Source of the DNA: JBBDIK01 sp964640385
GTDB lineage: Bacteria; Actinomycetota; UBA4738; JBBDHU01
NCBI GenBank assembly: GCA_964640385.1
Contig: CAZXFL010000002.1
Location: 121,569-185,568 of the forward strand
Length of the DNA stretch: 64,000 nucleotides
Direction: 5' to 3'
A program made the position numbers and the translations under genes. Positions within the stretch are counted from its first letter, which is position 1. Every line of letters begins with the position of its first letter. The notes below the pieces were generated by a model that was not told where the DNA came from, did not search any database, and saw only the letters and a program-made list of their open reading frames with translations. This document shows positions 1 to 8,392 of the stretch, in pieces.

Positions 1-570
1 CACTCCCTCGGGGACCAGGTGGTAGGCGTGCACCTCACCCACGTCCAGACCCGGGAACGCCCGGGGGATCACGCCGTTATCCAGAAGATCGAGCCATCCG
101 TAGCCGCCCTCCTCCAGCGCCGCGTTGCCGTCGGGGACGTAGCCCCGGAAGAGCATGGTGGCTTCGCGATGATGCTCCGACCACGGGGTATGCGGTTCCA
201 GGGCGCCCCCGTAGCGATCCAGGAGGTAGGCGGCAGCGCCGGAGCGTGCCATCGCATCCACCGGTGTCCCATCTCCTTCGAAGGTCCCGAATGCGCGGGT
301 CGTCGATTCCGGACCGTATCCGTCGCGTTCGATGATGAGCGCGCCGAGTTCGGCGATATACGCCGAGGCACCGGTCATCCTCGCCGCCTCCTGCATCTGG
401 AGCTGGGTCCGTCCCGAGACGAGGACGAGCTGTACCCCTGCGTCGTGAAGACGCTTGATCGCCTCGACCGCGCGCAGGCTCGTCCCACCACCGCTCGTGG
501 AGAAGAGCGATCCCCCGGGCCCGAGCAGCGTCCCGTCCAAGTCGGTGTAGACGATCATGGGGTCGGTCAT
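1..570 (-). CDS. HAD-superfamily phosphatase, truncated by window edge
   Basis: The gene starts at the ATG at 570 and runs off the left edge of the window; 190 codons are visible with no stop. The N-terminus has the HAD nucleophile motif DLDGTLL at about residues 9-15 and a second motif, LVSGRT, near residue 47. This spacing is typical of Cof-type and mannosyl-3-phosphoglycerate-phosphatase-like HAD enzymes, which hydrolyse small phosphorylated sugars. The substrate cannot be read from the sequence, and the C-terminal HAD motifs lie outside the window. A TAAGCT -10-like box at 579-584 ends 8 bases before the ATG and no Shine-Dalgarno is visible, so the mRNA is probably leaderless or nearly so. 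Confidence 0.75.
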   Translation of the reverse strand, partial: MTDPMIVYTDLDGTLLGPGGSLFSTSGGGTSLRAVEAIKRLHDAGVQLVLVSGRTQLQMQEAARMTGASAYIAELGALIIERDGYGPESTTRAFGTFEGDGTPVDAMARSGAAAYLLDRYGGALEPHTPWSEHHREATMLFRGYVPDGNAALEEGGYGWLDLLDNGVIPRAFPGLDVGEVHAYHLVPEGV

Positions 571-638
571 GGGTCGTCAGCTTATCGGGACGTCGTCCGG
601 GCTCAGGCATGACTTCCGCTGCACGCAGATGCGTGCCG

Positions 639-667
639 TTGACAGCATCACACCTTCCACCTACCGT
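639..667 (+). promoter_or_regulatory. Sigma-70-type promoter of the Rrf2 regulator
   Basis: TTGACA at 639-644 and TACCGT at 662-667 are separated by 17 bases, a near-consensus housekeeping promoter facing the Rrf2 gene at 692. Confidence 0.7.
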
Positions 668-671
668 GGAA
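655..671. promoter_or_regulatory. Palindrome over the -10 box, likely autoregulatory operator
   Basis: TTCCAC, five bases, then GTGGAA form a perfect inverted repeat that covers the -10 box. Rrf2 proteins bind such palindromes as dimers and often repress their own gene, so this is a reasonable operator candidate; binding is inferred. Confidence 0.45.
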
Positions 672-691
672 ACGCGGAGGGATGTGATCCC

Positions 692-1159
692 GTGCTCAAG
701 ATCTCCCAGAAACTCGAATACTCGATGCGCGCGATGATCGAACTCGCGCTGCACGAGAAGAGCGGCGAGCTGGTTCCCGCGCGGGAGATCGCCGAGGCGC
801 AGCAGATCCCACTCCGTTTCCTCGAGCAGCAGCTCGGAACCTTGCACAAGGCCGGTTTGGTCGATTCGCAGCGAGGCGCAGGTGGCGGGTGCAAGCTGGC
901 GAGGCCGGCGTCCGAGATCCGAGCCGCCGATGTCGCGGATGCGATCGAAGGACCCGCCTACCCGATGTCGTGCCTGGATCCGTCTGATCACGAGTGCTTC
1001 TTCGACGATCACTGCGGACTCCAAGGCCTCTGGGGCGACATCCAGCACGCGATCCGCCGGGTCTTCGAGGAGACGACGCTCGACATCATGGCCAAGCGTC
1101 ACGAGAAGCTGGGCGGCCCCGTGCTCATCCCGGCCACAGAGCTGATCCGCTCGACCTAG
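692..1159 (+). CDS. Rrf2 family transcriptional regulator, Fe-S type
   Basis: This 155-residue protein has the Rrf2 winged helix in its first 80 residues, including the family signature around residues 39-66 (IPLRFLEQQL, then a glycine-rich wing). Three cysteines, C94, C102 and C108, are spaced C-x7-C-x5-C in the region where IscR and NsrR bind an iron-sulfur cluster, so it probably senses iron-sulfur status, oxygen or nitric oxide. The GTG at 692 is chosen because GGAGGG at 676-681 lies 10 bases upstream and the protein then begins with the family's usual LKISQKLEY. It has its own promoter and a palindrome on the -10 box. The regulon is unknown; no isc or suf genes are in the window. Confidence 0.88.
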   Translation: MLKISQKLEYSMRAMIELALHEKSGELVPAREIAEAQQIPLRFLEQQLGTLHKAGLVDSQRGAGGGCKLARPASEIRAADVADAIEGPAYPMSCLDPSDHECFFDDHCGLQGLWGDIQHAIRRVFEETTLDIMAKRHEKLGGPVLIPATELIRST

Positions 1160-1172
1160 CGGGAAAGAGAAC

Positions 1173-1196
1173 GGACCGGGCCTTGCGGCCCGGCCC
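1173..1196. terminator. Hairpin between convergent genes
   Basis: CCGGGCC and GGCCCGG pair around a TTGC loop, with two more outer G-C pairs. The hairpin lies just after the Rrf2 stop and before the convergent zinc-ribbon gene. No T-tract follows. Confidence 0.45.
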
Positions 1197-1227
1197 TCAC
1201 GCTGCTCCTCCGGTGCGTCGGGGTTGC

Positions 1228-1380
1228 CTAGCCGGCCTTCCCGAGGATCCGCATCACCTTCGTGCCGCAGACCGGACATGTGCCCTGCGCCGCTCGGCGC
1301 CCGTTCTTGAGCGTGACTTCTTCGCCCTCGAACTTCCGCTTCTCGCGGCACTTCACGCAGTAGGCCTCGTACTCGGCCAT
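1228..1380 (-). CDS. Small zinc-ribbon protein (DUF5679 type)
   Basis: This 50-residue protein has four cysteines in two CxxC knuckles (C8, C11 and C35, C38), with a basic middle and the conserved start MAEYEAYCVKC. It matches the DUF5679 family of tiny zinc ribbons. Its function is unknown; such proteins often bind nucleic acid or other proteins. The ATG at 1380 is preferred over an in-frame upstream codon because a purine-rich AGGGGGA lies about 8 bases before it. It stands alone, convergent with the Rrf2 gene. Confidence 0.8.
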   Translation of the reverse strand: MAEYEAYCVKCREKRKFEGEEVTLKNGRRAAQGTCPVCGTKVMRILGKAG

Positions 1381-1439
1381 CTCGTGTTCCCCCTTCCCTG
1401 AGCCCCGATGGGGCCCGCTCATGGCCCTTCGTAGTCGTC

Positions 1440-1464
1440 GAGGCCGTCCCTAAGGGGCGGCCTC
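1440..1464 (-). terminator. Hairpin downstream of the carbamoyltransferase gene
   Basis: GAGGCCG(T)CCC and GGG(G)CGGCCTC form an 11-pair stem with a TAA loop. It lies after the carbamoyltransferase stop on the minus strand. There is no T-tract, so its role as a terminator is inferred. Confidence 0.4.
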
Positions 1465-1579
1465 ACGCACGACTCTGACGGGGGACCGTGCCTGAATCAA
1501 GCACCATCACGCACGAAGGCTGAGTAGCGACTCAGGATGAGGGTGGCTCGGTGAGCGGTTCGTGCGGTGTTTCCGCAGG

Positions 1580-3253
1580 TCAGGAGGCAGATTTCTCGGT
1601 CATCCAGTTGCCCACGAATAGAGCGTCGATCCCCGTGTTCTTGAAGTCGTTGATGGCCTCTTCGGGGCTATTCACGATGGGTTCGCCCATCACGTTGAAA
1701 CTGGTGTTGAGCACGACGGGCACGCCGGTGAGGGCCTTGAACTCCGAGATCAGGCGGTGGAAGGCTCCGAATCCGTCCTCGGTGACGCTCTGCAGGCGCC
1801 CCGTGCCGTCGACGTGCGTAACCGCCGGGATCATGTCCCGCTTGTCTTTCTTCACGGGCAGGACCAGGAGCATGAACGGGTTCAGGTGGTAGTCCTCGAA
1901 GTAGTCATGACCGTCCTCGTGCAGCACGGCCGGCGCGAAGGGCCGGAACGGCTCCCGGTGTTTGACCCGCGCATTCACGATGTCCTTCATCTCGGCCCTA
2001 CGCGGGTCGGCCAGGATCGACCGAGCGCCCAGCGCCCTGGGCCCGACCTCTGCGCGCCCCTCGAACCACCCGACGATCCGTGCGTCCGCGAGCATCTTCG
2101 CCGCGTCGGCTGCCGGATCCTTCACCTCATGCCACTGCAAGCCGCTGGCCTCGACCGCCCGCCGGTAGTCGGCGTCGCTCGGCTCCGGACCGAGGAACGG
2201 GTGCGTCATAGCCCACTCACGGGGGCGGCCCATCAGGTGGTGCCAGACGTAGAGTGCGGCGCCGAGGGCGTTGCCTGCGTCGCCCGCCGCGGCCTGGATG
2301 AAGATGTCCTCGAACGGCGTCTCGTTCAGCAGCCGGGCGTTCATGACCGAGTTCAGCGCGACGCCGCCGGAGAGAACCAGGTTCTTCGAGCCCGTAGCCG
2401 CCTGGAGCGCGCGGGTGATGTGCAGCCCGGCCTCCTCCGTCACGTCTTGGACGGCGTATGCGATGTCCTCGTGGTGGTCGGAGAGCTCCGCCTTTGGCTT
2501 GCGCGGTGGCCCCCAGCGTTCCATGAAGCGATCTGAGACGAACCCCTTCTCGCGCTGGTAGGCGAACCACTCGAGGTTCACGCGGAACGCCCCCTCGTCG
2601 GTGAACTCGACGAGGTCCCGGAACTGCGTGGCGAGACGGTCACGCCCGTACGGCGCCAGCCCCATCACCTTGCCCTCGTCACAGTTAGGGAGGAAACCCA
2701 GGAACCACGTCACCGCTGTGTAAATCTCGCCGAGCGAGTCCGGGTTACGGACCTCCTTGTCGACGAACAGCTTCGGACCCTGCCCGCGTCCCATCGTGGT
2801 CGACAGGAAGTCCCCGCCGCGATCCAGGGTTAGGACCGCCGCCTCGTCCATCCCACTCGCGTAGAAGGTGCTTGCGGCGTGCGAGACGTGATGCCCGATG
2901 TTCGCAACCTTGCCCGTGTAGTTCCAGCGGCGGATGAACGCGTTCTGCTTGCGGACCAGGTTCAGGTCCACGTAGGTCTGCGCGGCGAACCGCCTCGGTG
3001 CGAGCCGCCTGATCGCGTCCATCGCGCCGATCCGGTAGTCGACACCCGCCTTGTGGGAGAACGCCACCACGTCGACGTCATGGATCGTGATGCCGGCCCG
3101 GTCGAGACAGAACTGGATCGACAGATCCGGGAACTCCTTCGTGTGCTTCTCGCGGTTGAGGCGTTCCTCCTCGACGAACGCGACCGGGACGCCGTCTTGC
3201 AGCAGGCAGGCGGCGGTGTCGTGGGCGAAGGAATTGATCCCGAGGATGTTCAC
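1580..3253 (-). CDS. NodU/CmcH-type carbamoyltransferase
   Basis: This 557-residue protein starts with MNILGINSFAHDTAACLL, the typical opening of the NodU/CmcH/TobZ family, which transfers a carbamoyl group from carbamoyl phosphate via carbamoyl-adenylate to a hydroxyl of a sugar or secondary metabolite. The N-terminal ASKHA-like domain carries HHVSHAAS at about residue 122 (metal/ATP site). The C-terminal domain carries GRAEVGPRALGARSIL and the SFNVMGEPIV signature. Length is normal for the family. The GTG at 3253 is the only start that fits. It stands alone, divergent from acsA, so the acceptor cannot be inferred from neighbours. Confidence 0.9.
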   Translation of the reverse strand: MNILGINSFAHDTAACLLQDGVPVAFVEEERLNREKHTKEFPDLSIQFCLDRAGITIHDVDVVAFSHKAGVDYRIGAMDAIRRLAPRRFAAQTYVDLNLVRKQNAFIRRWNYTGKVANIGHHVSHAASTFYASGMDEAAVLTLDRGGDFLSTTMGRGQGPKLFVDKEVRNPDSLGEIYTAVTWFLGFLPNCDEGKVMGLAPYGRDRLATQFRDLVEFTDEGAFRVNLEWFAYQREKGFVSDRFMERWGPPRKPKAELSDHHEDIAYAVQDVTEEAGLHITRALQAATGSKNLVLSGGVALNSVMNARLLNETPFEDIFIQAAAGDAGNALGAALYVWHHLMGRPREWAMTHPFLGPEPSDADYRRAVEASGLQWHEVKDPAADAAKMLADARIVGWFEGRAEVGPRALGARSILADPRRAEMKDIVNARVKHREPFRPFAPAVLHEDGHDYFEDYHLNPFMLLVLPVKKDKRDMIPAVTHVDGTGRLQSVTEDGFGAFHRLISEFKALTGVPVVLNTSFNVMGEPIVNSPEEAINDFKNTGIDALFVGNWMTEKSAS

Positions 3254-3375
3254 GGAGGCTCATGGTCCCACACGGCCGCTGGGACCGACGAGGGACCGGG
3301 ACGGCTCCGATTCGCGCCTTCCGGTCCTGGTACCGGATAATCTCGGCTACGAACCAGGACCGAGGGGGTGGATCG

Positions 3376-5337
3376 GTGAGCGACGTCGAAGCCAACATCG
3401 AAGGGTTGCTGTCGGAGGGGCGCGTGTTCGCGCCGCCGCCGGCCTTCACGGAGCGGGCCGTGGTGAACGACCCGGGGGTGTACGAGCGAGCCGACGCCGA
3501 CCCCGAGGGCTTCTGGGCCGAGCAGGCGGCGCGGCTGACCTGGTTCAAGGGCTGGGACGCGGTCATGGAATGGACCCCGCCCTGGGTGAAGTGGTTCACG
3601 AGCGGGAAGCTCAACGCCTCCTACAACTGCCTTGACCGGCACGTCGAGAGCGGCGGCGGCGACAAGGTCGCCTACTACTGGGAGGGCGAACCCGGCGACA
3701 CCCGGACCGTCACCTACAAGGACCTCTACGTCGAGGTGTGCCGCTTCGCCAACGTGCTGAAGTCGCTCGGCGTGCAGAGGGGGGATCGCGTCGCCATCTA
3801 CCTCGGCATGATCCCGGAACTCCCCGTCGCGATGCTTGCGTGCGCGCGGATCGGTGCGCCGCACTCGGTGGTGTTCGGGGGGTTCTCTGCCGAGTCGCTC
3901 AAGGACCGGATCAACGACGCGGAAGCCAAGGTCCTCATCACCGCCGACGGCGGCTATCGGCGTGCGTCGGTCGTCCCGCTCAAGCAGAGCGCGGACGAGG
4001 CGCTGGCGGAGTGCCCGACGATCGAGCATGTCGTGACCGTTCGGCGGACCGGCGGCGAGCACTCGTTCACGGAGGGTCGCGACCACTGGTACCACGACCT
4101 CATGGCGGAGGCATCGGAGGACTGCGCGCCCGAGGAGATGGACGCCGAGGACTTCCTGTACCTCCTCTACACGAGTGGGACCACCGGCAAGCCGAAGGGG
4201 ATCGCGCACACCACCGGCGGGTACCTGACGGGCGCGGCCGCGACGCACCGCATGATCTTCGACATCCATGACGACGACGTGTACTGGTGCGCCGCGGACA
4301 TCGGCTGGGTGACCGGCCATTCCTACATCGTCTATGGGCCGCTCGCGAACCACACGACGTCGATCATCTACGAGGGCGCCCCCGACACGCCCGCCAAGGA
4401 TCGGCTCTGGGATATCGTGGAGCGCTACCGGGCGACGATCCTGTACACGGCGCCGACGGCGATCCGAGCCTTCATGAAGTGGGGGACGGAGTTCCCGGAG
4501 GCCCACGATCTGTCCTCGCTGCGGCTACTCGGCTCGGTCGGCGAGCCGATCAACCCGGAAGCGTGGGTCTGGTACTGGACGGTGATCGGCACGGAGCGTT
4601 GCCCCATCGTGGACACGTGGTGGCAGACCGAGACCGGCCACATCCTGATCACGCCGCTCCCGGGGCTCACCGACCTCAAGCCGGGTTCGGCGACGCGACC
4701 GTTCCCGGGGATCACCGCGGACGTCCTGGACGATCAGGGGAACTCGGTCCCGCTCGGCAGCGGCGGTAACCTCGTGGTGACGCGTCCGTGGCCGGGGATC
4801 GCCCGGACGATCTGGGGCGATCCGGACCGCTACGTCGAAACGTACTTCTCCAAGTACGGACCGGAGGTCTACCTCGCAGGCGACGGTGCGCGGCGGGACG
4901 CGGAGGGCTACTACTGGCTCTTGGGGCGCGTGGACGATGTGATGAACGTCGCCGGCCACCGGCTCTCGACCTACGAGATCGAGAGCGCGCTGGTGGACGA
5001 TCCGCGGGTCGCGGAGGCCGCCGTGGTCTCCAGGCCCGACGACCTGGTCGGAGAGGCGATCGTGGCCTTCGTGACGCTGAAGTCGGGGGTCGTCGGCGAC
5101 GACGAGGTCGCGGCGGAACTGCGCGAGCATGTCTTGACGATGATCGGCAAGATCGCACGGCCGCACGGCATCATCTTCACCGACGACCTGCCGAAGACCC
5201 GAAGCGGCAAGATCATGCGGCGCTTGCTCCGCGACGTTGCGCGCGGGCGGCAGCTGGGGGACGTCACGACGCTCGCCAATGCGGAGGTCGTCGATCAGAT
5301 CAAGGGGATGGCGGCGGCGGGCGCCGGCGAGGAATAG
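3376..5337 (+). CDS. acsA: Acetyl-CoA synthetase (AMP-forming)
   Basis: This 653-residue adenylate-forming enzyme activates acetate to acetyl-CoA through acetyl-AMP. The phosphate-binding loop YTSGTTGKPKG, the acetyl-CoA-synthetase segment DTWWQTETGH, the hinge motif GRVDDVMNVAGHRLST and the C-terminal PKTRSGKIMRR are all present. K612 in that last motif is the catalytic lysine that is acetylated and silenced in other bacteria. The GTG at 3376 (protein VSDVEANIEG) has a GAGGGGG ribosome site a few bases upstream and gives the usual family length. The next gene starts 3 bases after its stop and is a broken nucleotide-binding protein, possibly its former partner. Confidence 0.95.
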   Translation: MSDVEANIEGLLSEGRVFAPPPAFTERAVVNDPGVYERADADPEGFWAEQAARLTWFKGWDAVMEWTPPWVKWFTSGKLNASYNCLDRHVESGGGDKVAYYWEGEPGDTRTVTYKDLYVEVCRFANVLKSLGVQRGDRVAIYLGMIPELPVAMLACARIGAPHSVVFGGFSAESLKDRINDAEAKVLITADGGYRRASVVPLKQSADEALAECPTIEHVVTVRRTGGEHSFTEGRDHWYHDLMAEASEDCAPEEMDAEDFLYLLYTSGTTGKPKGIAHTTGGYLTGAAATHRMIFDIHDDDVYWCAADIGWVTGHSYIVYGPLANHTTSIIYEGAPDTPAKDRLWDIVERYRATILYTAPTAIRAFMKWGTEFPEAHDLSSLRLLGSVGEPINPEAWVWYWTVIGTERCPIVDTWWQTETGHILITPLPGLTDLKPGSATRPFPGITADVLDDQGNSVPLGSGGNLVVTRPWPGIARTIWGDPDRYVETYFSKYGPEVYLAGDGARRDAEGYYWLLGRVDDVMNVAGHRLSTYEIESALVDDPRVAEAAVVSRPDDLVGEAIVAFVTLKSGVVGDDEVAAELREHVLTMIGKIARPHGIIFTDDLPKTRSGKIMRRLLRDVARGRQLGDVTTLANAEVVDQIKGMAAAGAGEE

Positions 5338-5339
5338 CC

Positions 5340-5710
5340 GTGGCGGCCAAGTCCCGGCCCGGCGGGCGCGGGCCTCGGGAGCTTCCAGCCGCGAGCGTCG
5401 ACCTGCTGGCCGCTGTTCCCCTGCTCGCCGGCCTCTCTAGGCGGCAGCTCAAGCATCTCGCGTCCCTCGCGAAGGTCCGGCGGGTGGGCGAGGGCGCGAT
5501 GCTCGCGGTGGCAGGAGCCCCCGGGAGCGCCTCGTTCGCGGTGCTCGTCGAAGGGACGGCCGACGTGGTGCGAGGTGGGAACGTGGTCGCTCGTTCGGGC
5601 CGGGGGACTTCTTCGGCGAGATCGGGGTGATCGACGGCGGTCGCCGGACGGCCTCCGTGGTCGCGACACTCCGGCGTGCTGCTACCGAGGCGGGATGGCC
5701 GTCGGACTGA
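5340..5710 (+). pseudogene. Cyclic-nucleotide-binding domain protein, frame-broken
   Basis: The GTG at 5340, three bases after acsA, opens a frame with LLAAVPLLAGLSRRQLKHLASLA, the start of a cyclic-nucleotide-binding (CRP/PKA-like) domain. The frame ends at 5628-5630, but the signature continues in another frame from about 5592 as FGPGDFFGEIGVIDGGRRTASV, then stops at 5708-5710. One base appears to be missing near 5590-5595. Even after correction the domain is short and lacks its C-terminal helix. Small free-standing domains of this kind may control neighbouring enzymes; coupling to acsA is inferred. Sequencing error and true decay cannot be separated here. Confidence 0.7.
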
Positions 5711-5733
5711 GTGCGGGCGTGCCGGGCGTACGG

Positions 5734-5739
5734 TAGCGT
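5734..5739 (+). promoter_or_regulatory. -10 box of a leaderless transcript (PPOX gene)
   Basis: TAGCGT lies exactly 6 bases before the ATG at 5746, the TANNNT-N6-ATG layout of leaderless actinobacterial mRNAs. No ribosome site is present. Confidence 0.55.
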
Positions 5740-5745
5740 CAGGGC

Positions 5746-6153
5746 ATGGCCGAACTCACTGAGGCGCAACGGGACTTCGTCGATCTGGCTCGGGTCGCCA
5801 GGCTGGCGACCGTCGGCTCCGATGGCGTGCCGCACAACGTGCCGATCTGCCCGCTCTTCGACGATGGGCGGGTCTACATCGCGTCGGGGATCAACCGCAA
5901 GGTCCACAATCTCCGCGGCGAACCGCGCGTCGCTCTCGTATTCGATGAGTACGGGGAGGTGTGGGACGACCTCAAGTTCGTGCTCGTGCAGGGGACGGCG
6001 ACGGAGGTCGAAGCTGGGCCGCGGTACGCTGCGTTGAGGGAGCGGTTCTACACGAAGTACCCGCAGTATCCGACCATGGGCGGGGGGATCGATCAGGACG
6101 ACACGGCGATCCTCGAGATCGCCATCGAGCGGGTCGTGAGCGACGGGGTCTAG
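5746..6153 (+). CDS. PPOX-class (split beta-barrel) flavin/F420-dependent protein
   Basis: This 135-residue protein has the split-barrel fold of pyridoxamine-phosphate-oxidase-like proteins: an opening helix with LARVARLATVGSDGVPHNVP, then KVHNLRGEPRVALVFDEY, and a strand with VLVQGTATEV. These match the short PPOX families that bind FMN, F420 or heme degradation products. F420 is plausible because another F420-type oxidoreductase lies at 37344, but the cofactor is not proven by any motif here. It is expressed from its own leaderless promoter. Confidence 0.8.
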   Translation: MAELTEAQRDFVDLARVARLATVGSDGVPHNVPICPLFDDGRVYIASGINRKVHNLRGEPRVALVFDEYGEVWDDLKFVLVQGTATEVEAGPRYAALRERFYTKYPQYPTMGGGIDQDDTAILEIAIERVVSDGV

Positions 6154-6175
6154 CCCCGCGGAGGAGGAGGTTCTC

Positions 6176-6496
6176 GTGCCGAAGGCGTTCAGCAAGGGTG
6201 ACCGGTTCCGGCTCACGCGTGACTGGCGCGGGCAGGGAGCGACCCAGTGGAAGAGCCGTTCCCACGGCGAGTTCCGGTGCGTCGTCCCGAAGGGGACGGT
6301 CGTCGTCTCCCGGCAGGATGTGGATCGGATGGCGGTCGGGTTCGTATGCGCGCCCGAGTCCTACGAGGCGTTGGAGCACGCGCTGGTTCCGGAGGACGAC
6401 CGGACCGACCCCGACTACGACGGCTACACGTTCATCTTCTTCGTGGGCGACGTCGGGGCCCTCCTGGAGAAACTCGAGGAGGACGAGCCCTCCTAG
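6176..6496 (+). CDS. Conserved small hypothetical protein
   Basis: This 106-residue acidic protein is not recognised. It has no signal peptide or membrane segment. Its N-terminal half is basic and beta-rich (FRLTRDWRGQGATQWK) and its C-terminus is a short acidic helix. The GTG at 6176 is preceded by a strong GGAGGAGG at 6161-6168, so translation is likely. It follows the PPOX gene by 22 bases, probably in the same transcript, and its stop codon overlaps the stop of the convergent S9 peptidase gene. Confidence 0.6.
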   Translation: MPKAFSKGDRFRLTRDWRGQGATQWKSRSHGEFRCVVPKGTVVVSRQDVDRMAVGFVCAPESYEALEHALVPEDDRTDPDYDGYTFIFFVGDVGALLEKLEEDEPS

Positions 6497-8285
6497 GCCG
6501 GTGGCTGAACGCCGGGCAGGTGCCGGTGCAGGAAGGCCAGTTCCAGTTCCGCGAATCGCATCCGGTCGTCCGCGGTGTTGGCTGCGTGACCGGCCGGGTA
6601 GATCGACGTTTCGATCTCGCCTCCGTGGGACCGGACGGCCTCGGCGAAGTTGTGGACCTGGCGGATCGGACATGCGCTGTCGTTCTCGCCCGCGATGATC
6701 AGGATCGGCGCACGGATGCGGTCGACGTAGGTGATCGGCGAGCGCTCCGCGTAGAACTCGGGGAACTCAGCCGGATGGCCGCCGATCATCGCGACGTCCC
6801 AGTCTTGCTGCGCCGGATTCGCGTCCTCGTGGCACGCCACGTAGTCGGCCGTTGGGATCCCCCCGATCACGGCGGCGAACCGGTCCGGATAGAGCCCGGC
6901 GGCCAGCAAGGCGATGTACCCGCCCCACGACCATCCCTCCACAACCGCACGGGCCGGATCGGCAAGTCCCTCCGCGATCAAGGCGTCGAGGCACGCGACG
7001 ACGTCCTCGCTCTCGGGGAAGCCGATGTCGCCCTTCAGCGCCTCGCGGAACGCGACGCCGTAGCCGGTCGATCCGCGGTAGTTCACCATCGCGACCGCGT
7101 ATCCATGGTCCACGCATGCCTGGACCCAGGGGTCGAACGCGTCCGGGTAGGCCCACTCCGGTCCACCGTGCACCATGACGATCGTCGGGAACGGCGCCTC
7201 CCCCTCCGGCGTTGCGACGAACGCGTGGATCCGCTGCCCGACCGGGCTCTGGAACCAGGATGACCTGAACGGTCGGCCCGACGGGGCGCGCTCATCGGCG
7301 GGGAAGATCTTGCGGCCGTCGATCGAGCGGATCGTCGGCGCCGTGGCGCCGTCCTCGACCCGGAGCCAGACGTCCCCGTCGGGGCGTACCCCCGCGCCGG
7401 AGATCCACCCACCGTCGTCCAGCAAGAGGTCGCTCCGCTGGTGGCATCGATACGGTAGAGCTGCGCGTGTCCCTCCGCCATGTGCACGGCGAGCAGCGCC
7501 GAACCCTCGGGCCACCACCCGAGCACATCGACGGCCCCGGGGAGCTCGAGCGCGATGTCCCGGCGTTCCCCGGTCGCCAGGTCCCATACGCCGGGGCGCT
7601 CCATGCCGTCGAGTTCATGGATGAATGAGACACGCTGGTCGCCGGGAACGGGCGACCAGGAGCAGAGGCGTAGGTGCAGTCCCTCGTCGTGTTGCCCGCC
7701 CACCGCATCCCCGGAGCGCGTATCCAGGACCCGGAGCGCGGACCGGGTGATGTCGCCGTACTCGGCAGTGCGGATGCACAAGAGGGTGCCGTCGGCGGAG
7801 AGTCCGTTCCACCCGTTCTCCCATTCCCGTCCGATGCCGATCGGGTAGGCGGTCTCGGCTAGCAGGTGCAACGGCTGCCCGTCGCGCGAGACGAACACGC
7901 GGTACGCCTCCTCGTCTGAGAAGCCGGCCGCGGCCGTCCCCGCGGCGAGTCCGAGGCCTTCGGCCCACGCGTCGGGGAGATCGGGCAACAACGGGTGCGG
8001 GTCGGATCCGTCGAACGGCGTGACCATCCATCGCCCGCGTTCGTCCCCGACCGAGTCGCGCCACCAGATGGCGGCGGTCCCGTCGCCGGCGACGGCCACT
8101 CGCGTGACCCCGAGGGGCTCGTCCGTGAGCTGTCGCCGCTCGTCGGTCCGTACGTTCCCGAACCACGCCTGGTTGGTCCCGCTGGCATCGGCGACCCAGA
8201 CCAGGCGATCCGGCGCGATGGGTGACCACCTCGGGAACGTCATCGTCGGCGCGGCGTATCGGCGCCTCCACTTCACGTCGGGCAT
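6493..8285 (-). pseudogene. S9 prolyl-oligopeptidase family peptidase, one frameshift
   Basis: The N-terminal beta-propeller (start ATG at 8285, with AGGAG 8 bases upstream) reads in one frame to about 7430. The C-terminal alpha/beta-hydrolase domain continues in another frame to 6493. Adding one base near 7425-7436 gives a single protein of about 598 residues, normal for S9 acylaminoacyl-peptidase-like enzymes. The catalytic serine in GWSWGGY, aspartate in GENDSACP and histidine in AGHAANT are all intact. An intact hydrolase domain with a single missing base argues for a sequencing error or a very recent mutation. Confidence 0.85.
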
Positions 8286-8380
8286 GGGGTTCACTCCTAG
8301 GCGGCGGCTTGCTTCAGCGTAGCGGGCTGCCGACGACCCGGGGTCAGCTATCCGGACTCGCCTGATCTGCGACCGAGGGG

Positions 8381-8386
8381 TAGCAT
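8381..8386 (+). promoter_or_regulatory. -10 box of a leaderless transcript (lipoprotein gene)
   Basis: TAGCAT lies 6 bases before the ATG at 8393 with no ribosome site, the leaderless layout. Confidence 0.55.
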
Positions 8387-8392
8387 CCCATC

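Noticed and set aside
77..1351. Long minus-strand open frame of 424 codons
   Set aside because: It runs through the Rrf2 gene antisense and out of frame with the HAD gene; its composition is Arg/Gly/Ala/Pro-rich shadow sequence of GC-rich DNA.
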